The notes under the pieces: model-generated
What the model was told of the DNA's origin: nothing
Database searches by the model: none
The model's input: only the letters and a program-made list of their open reading frames with translations
Source of the DNA: Stemphylium vesicarium
Taxonomy: Eukaryota > Ascomycota > Dothideomycetes > Pleosporales > Pleosporaceae
Length of the DNA stretch: 64,000 nt
Reading direction: 5' to 3'
Assembly (NCBI GenBank): GCA_004380135.1
Contig: QXCR01000157.1
Span: forward strand, 47,113-111,112
Translations under genes and position numbers: made by a program
Part shown: piece by piece, positions 20,649 to 32,512 of the stretch
Position numbering within the stretch: position 1 is the first letter of the stretch
How the letters are laid out: each line of letters starts with the position of its first letter

Positions 20649-21518
20649 GGTAGCTACCGAACATCTACCGGGACAAAGGAAGGAGATGATCTGACGTCGC
20701 GTTAGCCTCGGGAGGAGTGGATGACTGCGACTCTTCGGCCGCGCGCATTTCACTGCCAAACACGTACAGGAACAAGCAGTAAGCTCGACGTCGCGGTCCG
20801 ATTACACGCGGAAGCCGCCGACTCCGTTGGGTGCAGCGGCGGCAGCACAGACAGGTCTACTACACCAAGAGAAGGCCTGGGGAGGGCATATACAGATCCG
20901 GTTAAAATGGAAGAGACGGTGCGAGCTACTGTTGCGAGCTGCTCCCGAGGCCTCGTTGGACATTGCGCACTACCAATCTGAGAATGCGACGCACGTTTCA
21001 AGCTATACGTCGTTGCGCCCGCGCTGATCCGCAACGACGAAAAGATTTTCTGCTGCCAATTCTCCAATGTCCATGGAAGCGGCGCTGCGGAACCCACCTT
21101 ACTTTCCTTCCAGCTTAACCGATGGCGAAGCCTGCAACCATCCCGGGCCTCCTCCCAAGCGACGTCGATCTGACCGAAATCCTCCGACAGCGCGAACGCA
21201 TGTTCGTCGCGTTTCAGATAGGGCGCAGACGTCATCGCTCATGCGTCTCCAACGCGGAATTACCAAGGGGTCAACAGTGAAGATCATCAATTTCAGCCAT
21301 GTCCCAACTATAACAATATTCGCTCCGTTGCCCGCTCCAGCGCCCGCTAAGTCTTTCAGCTAGTAGAACTATATGACATGTGTTTGTTACATCGTTTTGG
21401 GTTCCTCCACCTCTTCATGCCAAGAAACGTCGCATGTCCGCCAACACCAGCAACTACGACATTACCACGGGGTCAAGACAGGCTGACCCCATTCCAAAGC
21501 CCCGCCCGTCCGTACCTG
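20649..21518. other. Intergenic, Zn2Cys6 promoter side
   Basis: Promoter of the transcription factor gene and 3' flank of the F-box gene. The only candidate inside is a 52-codon plus-strand ORF, listed separately. No repeats were seen. Confidence 0.45.
21122..21280 (+). CDS. Possible 52-aa microprotein
   Basis: ATG in a fair context (ACCG before, G after) opens MAKPATIPGLLPSDVDLTEI and continues LRQRERMFVAFQIG before turning basic (RRRHRSC) and stopping at 21278. The middle looks like an ordinary amphipathic helix rather than random translation, and codon use is biased to C/G at third positions. It could be a first exon whose partner I did not find, or chance. It sits about 470 bp upstream of, and divergent from, the Zn2Cys6 gene. 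Confidence 0.25.
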   Translation: MAKPATIPGLLPSDVDLTEILRQRERMFVAFQIGRRRHRSCVSNAELPRGQQ

Positions 21519-23287
21519 TCAATCACTATCGTCGCTGTCGGGTGCGTTGCGCGTCGGCGGTCGTGTGCTTCGCGTGAGGGAAAAGTCGAGGACATCTGAC
21601 TTTTCGCCAGCATCCACAAACTTGCGCAAGCACCAACCGATCTGCACAGCCGTCGACGTTTCCTTGCCGAGAGGATCAATTTGGCGGCCCTTGACAAAAA
21701 CTGCACCGCAATATTAGCGAATATGCCTCACGCATCCAGGTGAGTACCTACTGATCTGGTTTTGAGTATCCTCGCGGTCATAGACCTTGTCCGACGATCC
21801 GAAAGCGATGATACCCAATTTCGATGAGCGGTCTTGCTCACTAGCATGACCCGCACTCCGCTCGAAACCTTGCTGGGCCAGGCCTGCGAGGAGATGCTCA
21901 TAGATCTTACGCGGTAATTTGGTCGACGATGGACTGTTAGTAGGCCAGGTAGTGATGTTTAGCGTGGCTAGATTGCGAAGATCGCCTAAGCAGTTTTCGA
22001 AGTTGATAAAGCTATCATTCTTGCTTCGGACGACGCTTACACCGGGGAACGCAACCGAGATCTGTTCCAGCAAGGTGCAATCCTTGCAAATCTGTGAAAA
22101 GGATGCATAGTCATAGACAAGCTCATCGTCGCAGGAGTCAGGGCCTGTACTAGCGTGCACATTGAGGCTCTTCAAGGTCTTGCCATGACGTACAATACCG
22201 GCAGCGGCCGGCAGGGTCTTGACGTATGTGAGGTCGAGAGTCAGTGTTTTGATGCCAGAGACAAGGCAGAGAAATCCGTCGATAGCTCCCAGACCATCGT
22301 TCTCGGTGTTGTCGTCATGCTTGAACTCCAGAGTCTCTAGTTTATCAGGGAGCTTTGTGCTTTTGCTGAGCTCCGCAAACAGCGCATCGGCACCCGAGCA
22401 GCCAAATATGCGAATGCTCTTGATGGACTGGAAATCAATCAGTTTGCAGTATGTCTCGGCCGCGTATCGTAGATGAAGCTTCTGCAGCGTGATTTCTTTT
22501 AGTGCGATAGGTGTGCACTTTGCGAAAGGTTGCATATGGCTGAACATGGTAGAGGTGATGAGACCGGGCTCGTTGACAGTGTCGTTGAGCTCGCGCGTAG
22601 TAATTGACTGGTCCAATTCATCAAAGCTGGCATGCAATGTAATCTTCTCGAGCTTGCGGTCTGTCGTGTTTTTGAGCAGGAACTGACAGAATTCCAGAAC
22701 CTCGCGCGAGTCGGGGTAGAGCCCGACCTTGCGCACATTCTCAAAGCACTTGTCGATGTTGGGCAGCTTCTGCAGCTCATCCAAGACATTGCGGTCCAGC
22801 GATATGCTCTCTAGCCACTTCATGCGCTTCTGCTTCCTGTACAGCAGCACCAGGTTGTCTCCGGAGAAGGGTGACCACGGATGCCACGAGAACTTCTCCA
22901 GCTGATTCTCTGGCAGAAGTTCCAATATCATGCGGATCGCGAAGTTGGCCTGTTGCTGTTGGTTGCATTTGTCCAGCACATCGGCAAGGTAGAGGTCGAG
23001 CTTTCGCACATGTTGTAGGCCGATGTTTCTAGGATTGAGAAAGGCTGCGAGGCGCGTGTCGTTGGGAGAGCCGACGTCAAGAGTGACTTCGTAGTAGAGC
23101 TGCCGGACAGCAATCTCGTGCAACTGTTTGCAAGTGAGGCATACGTTCTTGAGGTCGGTCGGGCGGTTAATCTGTGAGGTGCATGTCAGCCTCATGCCAT
23201 GACAAAAGACTAGTCGAGACTTACGTGCTGAACAATCAGCGTCTTCAAGTCGACCGAGAGGTCCATGAAGGCTAGTCTGGGCGCCAT
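21519..23287 (-). CDS. F-box protein with leucine-rich C-terminal region
   Basis: Three exons, 23287-23225, 23171-21752 and 21700-21519, give 554 aa. Exon 1 plus the start of exon 2 form an F-box (MDLSVDLKTLIVQH / INRPTDLKNVCLTCKQLHEI), split by an intron with GTAAGT donor and GGCTGAC branch. The body has irregular leucine-rich segments (VRKLDLYLADVLDK, KLEKITLHASFDEL, LKSLNVHAST). The last intron (GTAGGT donor, GCTAAT branch, GCAG acceptor) brings in a clearly conserved-looking tail: QIIFVKGRQIDPLGKET, then AVQIGWCLRKFVDAGEKSDV. Without it the protein would end in an unrelated short tail, so the three-exon model is preferred. F-box proteins dock substrates to the SCF ubiquitin ligase; the substrate is unknown. 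Confidence 0.82.
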
Positions 23288-23939
23288 TGCGTGTGGTATG
23301 CGACAACAGCCTGCGCAGTGCGTGGGTTGGAGGGACGACGAAGACAAAGTAGGCTACGTGTATGGCGGGGATGGTATTATTATCGTGCTGCTCAGCGCTG
23401 CTGCCTGCTGCTATGCACGCCTCGTCGCTGACCGGTAAAAGTGGAGAAGGAGGCAGTATGAGAGTGGATTGAGGGGTCTCAACCTTGGAAAGGCTGCTCA
23501 CAAAAGCAACCCGCCCCTCAGCCTCACTTGTCCCACCCAGAAGAGACCCACCCATAGCTCTGCGCGCCAGGTATAACAAGGGTCCACGCGGAACAACGAC
23601 GCTAACGTAGCCGACAAACTGGGGTAAGCTTGAGACGCATGTGCTGGCTAGCTGCCATTGGCCGGCTGGGCCTAGGCCTGGAATATCACCGGTTTTTTTG
23701 CAACAGCGAAGCACAGATCAAGTATTCATTCGCGGAACCTGGAGGCCCTCTACAATCGCGGGCGGCTGTCACCCTGATCAATCTCCAAAAAACCATGTGT
23801 CGAATTGTCAAGGTATCCCCCAAAAATGCCCAATGTGCTGAACGCCAGATGCCAAACACCTCGCTATGCAGGTGAGATCGTAACTTATGCAATGGCTCTC
23901 AGAAGACTCCTTCGCTTTCACTTTCCAACGCAGAGACCG
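23288..23939. other. Intergenic, F-box promoter side
   Basis: Upstream region of the F-box gene and 3' flank of FCP1. Short overlapping open frames on both strands lack family features. Nothing else was seen. Confidence 0.5.
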
Positions 23940-26399
23940 CTATTCCTCTCCATCACTGTCGCCAAAGCCCGCCAACAGCTCTGCCTCAAGTCCGTCGTCA
24001 TACTCCTCCTGTAGGTCTGGCGCAGCTCCATTCGCTTCGGGTGCCTTCACTTCGTCCTCTCCCTGATCTTCATCTGGACCTGTGGTTTCCGGACTAGGCA
24101 ACCCCGAAGACTTCTCTGCAGTCTGAACGTTTGTCAGCGACGTCACTCGTTCCATTGTTCGTTTTTTCCGCCGTTGCAGCTTCGAGGTGCTGTTGATACT
24201 ACTATCACTCTCTTCGGCCTCGCTGGCTTCTGTCGAATTGGTGCGTTTCCGCTTTTTCTTGGCCTGTTTGGCCTCTGATACTGTGCTGTTGTCCGAGCGA
24301 ATGCTGTCAGAGTCCGATTCACTCCCACCATCCGTATCTGTTTCATCCATAAACTCGGCTAGCTCGTCATCTAGCGCTGCCCAGGCCTCATCAGACATCT
24401 CCACGATCGGCGAGTGAGGAGCATCATCTGCCTCTTCGTCGCCTGTCCCATTGATACTCTCGTCTTCAAGATCGGGGACTGGTGATCCACCACGCTCAGC
24501 GGCATCTGTTTCGATCAAGTAGGGTGTCTCGTCTACGTGCTCCCACCTCGTGCAGCATTGAAACATCCATTCAGGATTTACGATTTTGATGTGAGGGTAT
24601 CGGGCGGCTCGCTTGACTTTGGTTGTCTTGCGATCGGGATTGGCGATGACGTGCGTCGTTCGGCGGTTAACACTAGTGGTAACCTCTGCACCAAAACTGG
24701 ATATCCATAGTGCAAAATCCGACCTGGTAGCTGTTAGGTGTGCTTTACTATTCTCATGCCAAGATGCTTACGACAAAACATCCACACCAAGGGGGATGAT
24801 GCCCGAAAAGACAACGACGGCACCGTCGAGCACCTCGCTCTTGATGCACGGCATAATCTCGGCAACGTCAGGGATTATGTCCTCCATGGCTCGTTTCTTG
24901 GGGCTTTTCTCGCCTTTTAGTTCTGCCACTCTACCACCCGGAGGGACTTTCTTGGCCTTCCTGTACTCGTCGTAGAAGGTGCGATGTACGCGAAGGAGAT
25001 TGTGTTCGATGATATCGAGTCCTCTGTCGTTGTCGTTGAGGATACTGTGTCGGACCTTGGGGTGCTCTGCTTGTTGGAGATGACCATTTTCCACTTCAAC
25101 GGGCTCTTCCGTCTCCTCGGCCTCGTCGTCTTGCTTGTCTTGCATAAGCTGTTGTTGCAACAGAGGTCGCTCAGTCTGTTGGGCGATGATGAGCTTTTCC
25201 TGTTCCTTTGCTTGCTCCTCCAAGTCTTCGGTTGCCGCTAGAGAAATGAGTTGCTGTCCCAGCTCATTTAGATCGCCGTTTGTTGTTTGGGCTGGAGCTG
25301 AATCGGCGGGCTTGCCTGCGACGGAGACGCCATCGGCGGCGTCGGGAAGGGCGTCTGGTTTCTTGGGTGTCGGGGGCGTTTTGTCCTTGGCAAATGAAAC
25401 TAGTTCCTGTTGCTTGGGCAAGAAGCTGGCATTGATGTCTCCTGCACCGGGGAAGAAGTTGAAGACGGGTACGCGAACCAGATGCGGACTGTATTGCCAG
25501 ACGTCTGCCCTGTCGTCAATGATGACGCACATGGCAGTGTTCTGGTAGAAGAGGCGGGTCAGACTCTTCAGCTTGTCCGTGTAGTTCTCGTCGCGGCTGA
25601 GGATTCGGTCGCCAAAGTATTTGCGGTCGGGGTCGATAATCTTTGCGACTGCTTGCGCATAGGCGCGCGTGGCCATGGTATAGACGTGCATCTCGTAGAG
25701 CTTGGAAATCCTGTCGAAGAAGTCCTTGAGCCCCGGGCGCATCTTGACGTAATACCAGTTGGCAGCCACGTTGGAAACATTGTCGTCGGCTAGTTGGAAG
25801 CCCTGCACATCCTTGACAGCATCATGGTTGGGGTTCTCGGGGTCGGCCTGCCACTCGGCAATGGTGCGCTCGCAGGTGGTGTGGATGACGGTCTGGTCGA
25901 GATCGACGATGAGTGTCAGCTTGCGCGCACTCAGGAGACGCTTCTTTGCATCCTCCTCGGCGGCCACAGCTTCCTTGTGGCTGACGAGCAGTGCCGTGTT
26001 GTCGTGGGCCATGTTGACCGTCGCGCGGTCGACGTCGCGCTCCTTTGTGAGGTAGTCGACCTGCGTCATGTCTCGGCCGCAGTCGACGCAGAGGCCACCA
26101 AACTGCGTCTCGTGCGTGCATGGCTCTTCGATCTCGAGGAGCGGGATTCCCGACCGGTCGATGACGGTGCCTGGCCTGACGAACCATCGCGTGATCTTTC
26201 CCTCGGTGCTCGCATCAAACGTCTGCCTGAATTTCTTCATCACAGTCTTCTCGCCTCCCCATTTGTCGCCCTCGACGACGCGAGTCTCATAGCTGTAGTT
26301 GAACAGCTTCTCCGACCGCGGCACCTCCTGGTCGCGCTTCTTCAGCAGGTCAATAACAGTGATGGGATAGTTCAAATCCCGGGGCGAAACGATCTTCAT
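23940..26399 (-). CDS. FCP1: RNA polymerase II CTD phosphatase Fcp1
   Basis: Exons 26399-24772 and 24723-23940 give 803 aa. The short intron (GTAAGC donor, CACCTAACAG branch, CCAG acceptor) is only about 48 nt and restores the frame into the BRCT domain. The start is MKIVSPRDLNYPITV; open frame above it has no ATG. The FCPH domain carries the DxDxT nucleophile motif DLDQT (D166, D168, T170), then MRPGLKDFFDRISKLYEMHV and the acidic IIDDRADVW motif. A single BRCT domain starts at the splice junction (SSDFALWISSFGAEVT … MFQCCTRWEHVDETPYLIE). An acidic, Ser-rich C-tail with KKRKR signals follows. Fcp1 dephosphorylates Ser2-P (and Ser5-P) of Rpb1 to recycle polymerase, and needs TFIIF for recruitment. 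The gene is essential in yeast. Confidence 0.95.
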
Positions 26400-27175
26400 T
26401 CCGAGAAGGGGCAGCCCATGCGACTGGCGACGTGTTGGTGATGGCTGTCGCGTCGTGCTTCCAGTCGGCGCATTCGGTGCTCGCCCGGCGGAGCAGCTTG
26501 GGGAAGGACGGGATACACGTGCGTAGTCGCAAGAAAGCTGCGACGCAGGCAAGTTGAGGGGATGCAGCAGGGTGCGACGCGGGGGTAAGCCGGGTGGTGG
26601 TAACCGTGTTGCTGGCGGTGGTGGTCGTGGTCGTGCGTGGATGCGACAGGGATTGATGTATGGCGTCGCGGCTGAACGTTTCCCCCAAATATGGTCCTTT
26701 TGTAGCGAGGGGCAAGCGGTTTAAATACCTTTGAGCTACCTAGGTAGCGTGCACCTTGCTCGCACGTCCGTCAGCACCTCAAACATGGCACTCAAGGGAC
26801 AAAGAGCTGCCCTCGGGGGCTGCATCCGCCTGGGAATCACGCGTCTTCTCTACATCTATCAAGCTGTGCCCATTGTGCAGCATACACAGCAACTGCAGCG
26901 TTTGGGGCCTAATCGCCTGCACGGCTGGGCAGGAGCCTACGTAGGCAGACAGTGAGATTGCCAAGACCCACTTGATCACCATTGCGAACACCACGCTATC
27001 TGAACAGGGCGCAACATTGCCGAATCATTGACTCCACATTATACGCCAGTATTTATACATTGCAAGATCATGTGGTATCCATGCAGTCTGCTCCAAGTCT
27101 TGGCACACACACTACCTCTGAGCCCGACACCCGCTCAACGCCTTGAATCATGCTCACAAAGCCGCTGAAAAGAAA
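26400..27175. other. Intergenic, FCP1 promoter side
   Basis: Upstream region of FCP1 and 3' flank of ATG26. It contains the 14-bp palindrome listed separately and otherwise no recognisable gene or repeat. Confidence 0.5.
26735..26748. promoter_or_regulatory. Perfect 14-bp palindrome GCTACCTAGGTAGC
   Basis: Lies about 336 bp above the FCP1 start codon. The core TACCTAGGTA followed within four bases by GCAC recurs upstream of ATG26 at 31989-31998, which suggests a shared element and not chance; the binding protein is unknown. Confidence 0.4.
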
Positions 27176-30100
27176 TCAATCCCGACGCGCAGACTCTGAT
27201 GTCCGTTTCTGCGAGCCAATGCCCTTTAGCATCATTCCCCCCAAAGCCAAGGAACCGCCACCCGTCCGAGACGCGTCCTGGTCCATGCCTGCCAACGGCT
27301 GCTGCGTCTCGAATGCATGAGCGCCCTCCATCTCCAAGCCTTCCTCAACCATTGTCCAGTCCTCTTCAAACTCTTCAGTCTGGTCGTCACCTGCTTTGGT
27401 CTGCTTCTTGATGAGCGTGCGAGCGCGATCCAGTTCGCGGTAGATGGTCTGGATGGCCACTTGAGTGCCATTGTCCTGTCACATGTTAGTCAATGTATAA
27501 GCAATATGTGGCTGGTTTTCTTGCTCACCTTGCGGATTTTCTGTCCCAATACATTGGCCTTGACGATCATGCGCTGGCTGTTGGTGACTTCCCATAGTGC
27601 GCGGCTGAATACGCTCGTGTTAACCCTCTTCAGCCATACGCCAACACCCATGTCTTCCACGCGCTGGGCAAAAAAGAATTGGTCGCCAAAGAATGGCTTG
27701 ATGATCGTGGGGATGCCCGCTCGCAGACTCGCTCCTGTGGTACCCGACCCGCCGTGGTGTACTGCTGCATCCATCTGCTTGAAAAGCCAGTCGTGTGGTG
27801 CGGCTTGGATCTGGAAGATCTCCGGTGGGAGGGGAATCTCAGGCTTCGAAGCGTCTTTTGTTTCCAGCCGATCCGACCAACCTTTGGATAACACGCACCG
27901 CACATCGGCTTTCAGTACCGAGTCCACGACAGTCCTAGTAAGAGCTGCCGGGTCGTCAATGACAATTGAACCAAAGCCTACATAAACCAGTTTTTTGCCG
28001 TCCGCACGCGCCTTCTCCATAAACGCCGTCAGTTCTGCAGGAGGTTCGTACGAATCGCTCTCGTCCAAGAACCAGTAGCCAGTGACGCGAACCCAGTCGG
28101 GCCAGTCGAGAGGTGGTGGGACCACGTGAGGACTAAAGTTATACAAGAATGGCCGAAGATTTGCTTGCATCTTCTGCTGCGTTGTGCCTTGGAGTCCTAA
28201 TTCCCGGCGACGCCACCTGTTGACCTGCCCCGAGATCGCCGTCCAGAAAATGGTATCGAAGGTAATATAGGTGAGGCTGTTGTATCCACCACCCATCTTC
28301 TTCCCCATTACAGAAAAGGCGTGTGGGTAAGCTCGAGTGCGCGTCCAAGGCATCGTAAAGGCGCGGAAGTATGGAATCTCCAAAGCTTCTGCAATGTGGA
28401 TTCCAGCCATAGTACTCGGGCTCTCGATAAGGACGTCTGCGCCCTGGCACGCACGCCACGAAGAACTACACACGTCGTCTAGCCATCCGCGGAACTTGGA
28501 GTTGGCTTCCTTCATGAAACCATACGTAAACATGCCATGCTCAACGCAGATGCGCATGAGTTCAGCCGGGTTTCCATCGACGACGGCAAAATCTATACCA
28601 TGCTTGCGCACCCAAGGCTCGAACTCGGCATGTGTTGCAATACGTGGCTTATGCCCTTCCTTCAAAAGCTCTTTGCACAGCGCGATGTAAGGCTGAACAT
28701 CACCCCGAGATCCAATGGTAAGACAAACGATCGTTAACGGTTCCGAGGGCTTGAAGTCCACAAACGAGGCCAATGGATCGTCGAATATTAGAGGTATTCG
28801 GTCGTGTTCTGCAGCACGGACAACTTCTGACACATCGTATTGCTGGTCCGTATCGATGTTTTCACGCGCCTGTTGTAGAAGATCGTGTTCTGCTTTGGCC
28901 GCCTCGTCATCGCTATCAACACCCGAAGATGATGAATCTTCGTCTTCCAGATACTTGGTGTTCTCTAGAATGCGCAGCACCGTAATCGCACACTCATCAC
29001 GATACTCTGCTCTTGAGAACTCAAAGAAGAGCTCTTCGTGGCCCTTGATGACAATGGCGAGACCATGATAACCGAGTCGAAATCCCTTCTCTTTGTTTAC
29101 GTTTTCGATATCCCGCATGGGAAGGATGATCTTCGTCTTGGACGTCGGCATCAGGCTACGGAAACAGAAATATCTCCCGCTAATGTAGATCTTGCCATAG
29201 TTTGGCAGAACCCGCTGTAGAGATGCGAAGAAGGACGACTGAAGTACTTCGGATTCTGGAAAGGCGAAATGATCGCGGAAATTTTCAGCGGCCTTGGCAG
29301 CATCCTCGTCGTCCTCGAATCCATGAACCTGATCTCCAGTCTCCAGGCCCTCTGCAGTATTGTAATGTTTACGCCCACCTGCAAGCATTCCAGAGACTTT
29401 CTCGTAGTAACCCATGGACTCACTCGCTAGCAAATTGCCCATTTTCTTCGATCGAGTTCTCAAGAATCCGGCTAGTCCCGATGCTTTCTGAAGCGGGTAG
29501 GAGGCAATATCCTGTAGGGCAGAGGAGGATCCTGATAAGCGGGGCTGTGCTTGGCTAGTGTCTGTGTCGTCTTCGAAATCAGGTACACCCGTTGGCGTTG
29601 GGGGTTGCCTAGAGCGCTTCGCCGCGTTTGTTGACCTCACTTGAGTCGATCGCGTTGTTTCCTGCGAGTGCCTGTGTTGCATATCAAGTTTGTTTAATGG
29701 AGTGGCGTTAATCGGTTGGTTTGCAGGTCCACGGAAAACGTCGGAGCGGTTGAGTATTTGGGAGGCAGAGGCGCTGCTTTCGTCCATCGATTGAATAGCG
29801 GCGGAAGATTCAGTACCCGGTTCGAGTGAAAGTGTGGCTGACTCCGAGTCTGCCGCTTTCGGGGATAGGGGCGAAGGATCTACCGCATGACCCCTGGTCT
29901 GTGTGTTGTGTAGGCTGCCACTGAAGCCTCGCCGCGCTTCATGGCTGGGTCTGCGGTCCTCATGGCTAGGGCGATGGAACGTGCGAGTTGCATCTACACT
30001 ACGTCGTGTATCCCAGCTCTTTCTGTTACCTTCGTTGCTAGATCGTGCAGAGACGTCACTTATGCTAGACCTTCCAGCACGTGGAGCGGAAAATGGTGAT

Positions 30101-31697
30101 AAAGTAGCCCGCACATTCTCATGGATGTGTGGCATCTCACTGACGTCCGCTGGGGATGCTTCGGAGCCAAGATGACCTGTATCTGCAGGCGCTTCATGAT
30201 CACCAGCGATTTGAAGGTTCTGGTGGTGTTCATTGTCATTGATCATGATACGCAGCACATTGAGCGCATCTTGACCTTTGTTGAAAAACGAAAAGAAGTA
30301 CTACTGTCGTTAGGATGTTTTGGTTAGGAATGGCGCAAAAAACGTACCTCGTCTATGGCAAATGTCTCATCGTTGTCTATTACACGGACCCTGACCGTAT
30401 TTGCGAGGTCTAGTATGGAGCTCTCTTCGATCTCAAGGACATTCTGGATGGGAAGTGATATCTTCACGCTGTTCCCCTCGTTGTGCGTTCTGAAAATAAC
30501 TTTCTGAACCGATCTGGTCCATTCTTTCGCACTCGCGGCACTGTCAGCTTTGAAAAGGTACCTTCTTTCGTCCGTCGTGATGGCGAAAGTGGTCTCCTCT
30601 TCTCCCTTTTTGGTGTTTTCCAGTACCTCAGCAGTCACGGCGTACTGGAGATTGATACGATTTCTTGGAAAGTAGAGTTCTGCTGGGTTGGTGTAGTATG
30701 CGAGTACGTCGCCGCGTAATACGAACCAGTATCTGTTGAACTTGGATCGGCCGCGCTTGGAGAGATAGCCTGTTTTACTAACGTCGTGCTGAAAGACTTA
30801 GCAACGTGTGGCGACTTTGTGGCTGCGGGTACTTACGTGTTTCTTGGGTATGTATGCATAAAAGCAAATGTGCTTTTGAGTGATGTACATGTAGCCCTGT
30901 AGCAAGATGCTCTGGAGCAGCCAGCATGCATACTCGGAGATGACCTCTTCTACCTCGTCGAATTCGAATATTTGCTGGATTCTCTTGGCAAGCGTTACGG
31001 GCGCGTTGGTCTTGTCCAAACCAGCAGTGCTGCCGTGTCTGCTTTTCGGACCATGGCCTTTCCCTTTCTCGATGCGAGTCTCCTCGGCTGCTGGAGCCTT
31101 GGTTGTGTGCCTGTCCTTGGTTTCAGGCGGTTGTTTGTTCGAGGTAACTGGAGGTTGACTCGATGCCGGATTGGGTGGCAGAAACTGGGACGAAGACATT
31201 TGGTTGGTTCGTTTGCTCTCTGAGCGTGCTTCTTTCCTACCGGATATGTTCAATTTGGGAAGCGACCGCAACAGTCTATTCTCAGACAGCGTTCGTCTAT
31301 GTTTGTCTTTTGGCACCGCTGCCTCGTGAGATTCGTCTGTTGCGGGTTGGAAGTCATTTGCAGAGCTTAGACGGCTTAATCTTGCAGCACCGTCAAGATC
31401 CCGATGCGAGGCCTTGCGCTTACTCTCATCTTCGCTGTCGCCCGAGTCGGCTTCTTGCATGGTGCCTAGATCCGTCTGCGAGTGTTGGCCCGCGCGCGCT
31501 ATCATGGAAAACAAGGACTGGTTCATCGACGTGGCGTTGTTCCACTTGGGTGCTGTAACGTCTTCTTGAGCATCGTCTCCATCCTTGAAGCGCTCCGGCA
31601 TGTCTAGCGACAAGCCGCGCGATTCCCTCCTAGAGTCCCTTCGCCTCCTACTCAGTCTCCGGGACATCCTATCCCTGTCTTTGTCCGTAGATGCCAT
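27176..31697 (-). CDS. ATG26: Sterol 3-beta-glucosyltransferase Atg26
   Basis: Four exons (31697-30837, 30788-30348, 30300-27529, 27475-27176) give 1457 aa, within the usual Atg26 range. The order is: a basic disordered N-terminus; a first GRAM domain (IQQIFEFDEVEEVISEY, GYMYITQKHICFYAYIPKK); a PH domain opening exon 2 (KTGYLSKRGRSKFNRYWFVL); a second GRAM domain in exon 3; then a GT1-family UDP-glucosyltransferase. That domain has IVCLTIGSRGDVQPYIALCK at its start and the donor-binding HHGGSGTTGASLRAGIPTI near residue 1280. The third intron end is decided by a stop: the nearer CAG would leave TAG in frame, so the TAG acceptor two codon positions on is used, giving DE/YFFSFFNKGQDAL. Atg26 glucosylates ergosterol; in some fungi it is needed for pexophagy. 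The disordered stretch between the second GRAM and the N-terminus is Ser-rich, a likely phosphorylation region. Confidence 0.95.
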
Positions 31698-32512
31698 CTC
31701 GAAGGGATGGGTTGTGTGTTCGCGCTCAACCGTTGTTGAGAGTCGGCGGTGTTCGTAGGCGTATCGGCGCAGGTGGTACCGCGGCGGGCCGAAGCAGGTG
31801 AGTCGAGGTAGAGTGTGCGATTGGTATCGTGGCTACGGTAGATGTCGCTCGCTGCAAGGCAGTTGACTTCTTTGCTATACGTCACATATTGGAAGGTTGG
31901 AGGAATGACTTGTATGTTTACGCGGTGTGGCATGCACGCAGCGGATGATCAGCCACGAGACGTACTTACTAGCGTGAAGCGATAAGCCTACCTAGGTACC
32001 TGCACGCACTCGCAGGCAACCAACACTGGCCAGCTCGTCCTCCAACGTGATTTTCACATGTAGCACCACGCACTCATACTCGCTCTCGAAACCCGCTATC
32101 ATCCCACGCGCTTTTAGGCTGCTAAGTTGCAAGCCTCCGCTTGCCGCCATGGGCAAGCCCAAAGACGTCATTGGCCCGCACTTATCGATAGGAACACGTG
32201 CCGGCACCGCCCCAGACCGCACACACATTAGCTCAGCCTGTGGGAAACTGTCTAGCGCTTGATCGCTCATGTCCATGCGTCGACATCCAGGTACTTGGCA
32301 CCACGACTTTCACACATCAATAGGCCGCGATAGACACAAGTTTTCTTAGACTGTCTCATTCACTATACTACCAAGGTTGGTGTTATTATACCGAAACAGA
32401 ATACCCAAAACATTCCTGCACAAGTGCAATTTGAGCCAAACGCCGTCATTTGACCAGCGCCATTGCTGAAGCTACTTCGTTCACATATTCATAGCCTTCC
32501 GAAGCTGAGCGC
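31698..32512. other. Intergenic, ATG26 promoter side
   Basis: Upstream region of ATG26 and 3' flank of the protease gene. It holds the TACCTAGGTA palindrome at 31989-31998. No gene or other repeat was recognised. Confidence 0.5.
31989..31998. promoter_or_regulatory. Palindrome TACCTAGGTA upstream of ATG26
   Basis: About 290 bp above the ATG26 start, followed after three bases by GCAC. It matches the core of the element at 26737-26746 upstream of FCP1, including the downstream GCAC. Such CCTAGG-centred palindromes would fit a dimeric regulator; this is inference. Confidence 0.35.

Noticed and set aside
31160..31560. 131-codon plus-strand ORF opposite ATG26 exon 1
   Set aside because: Antisense shadow of a well-supported coding exon.
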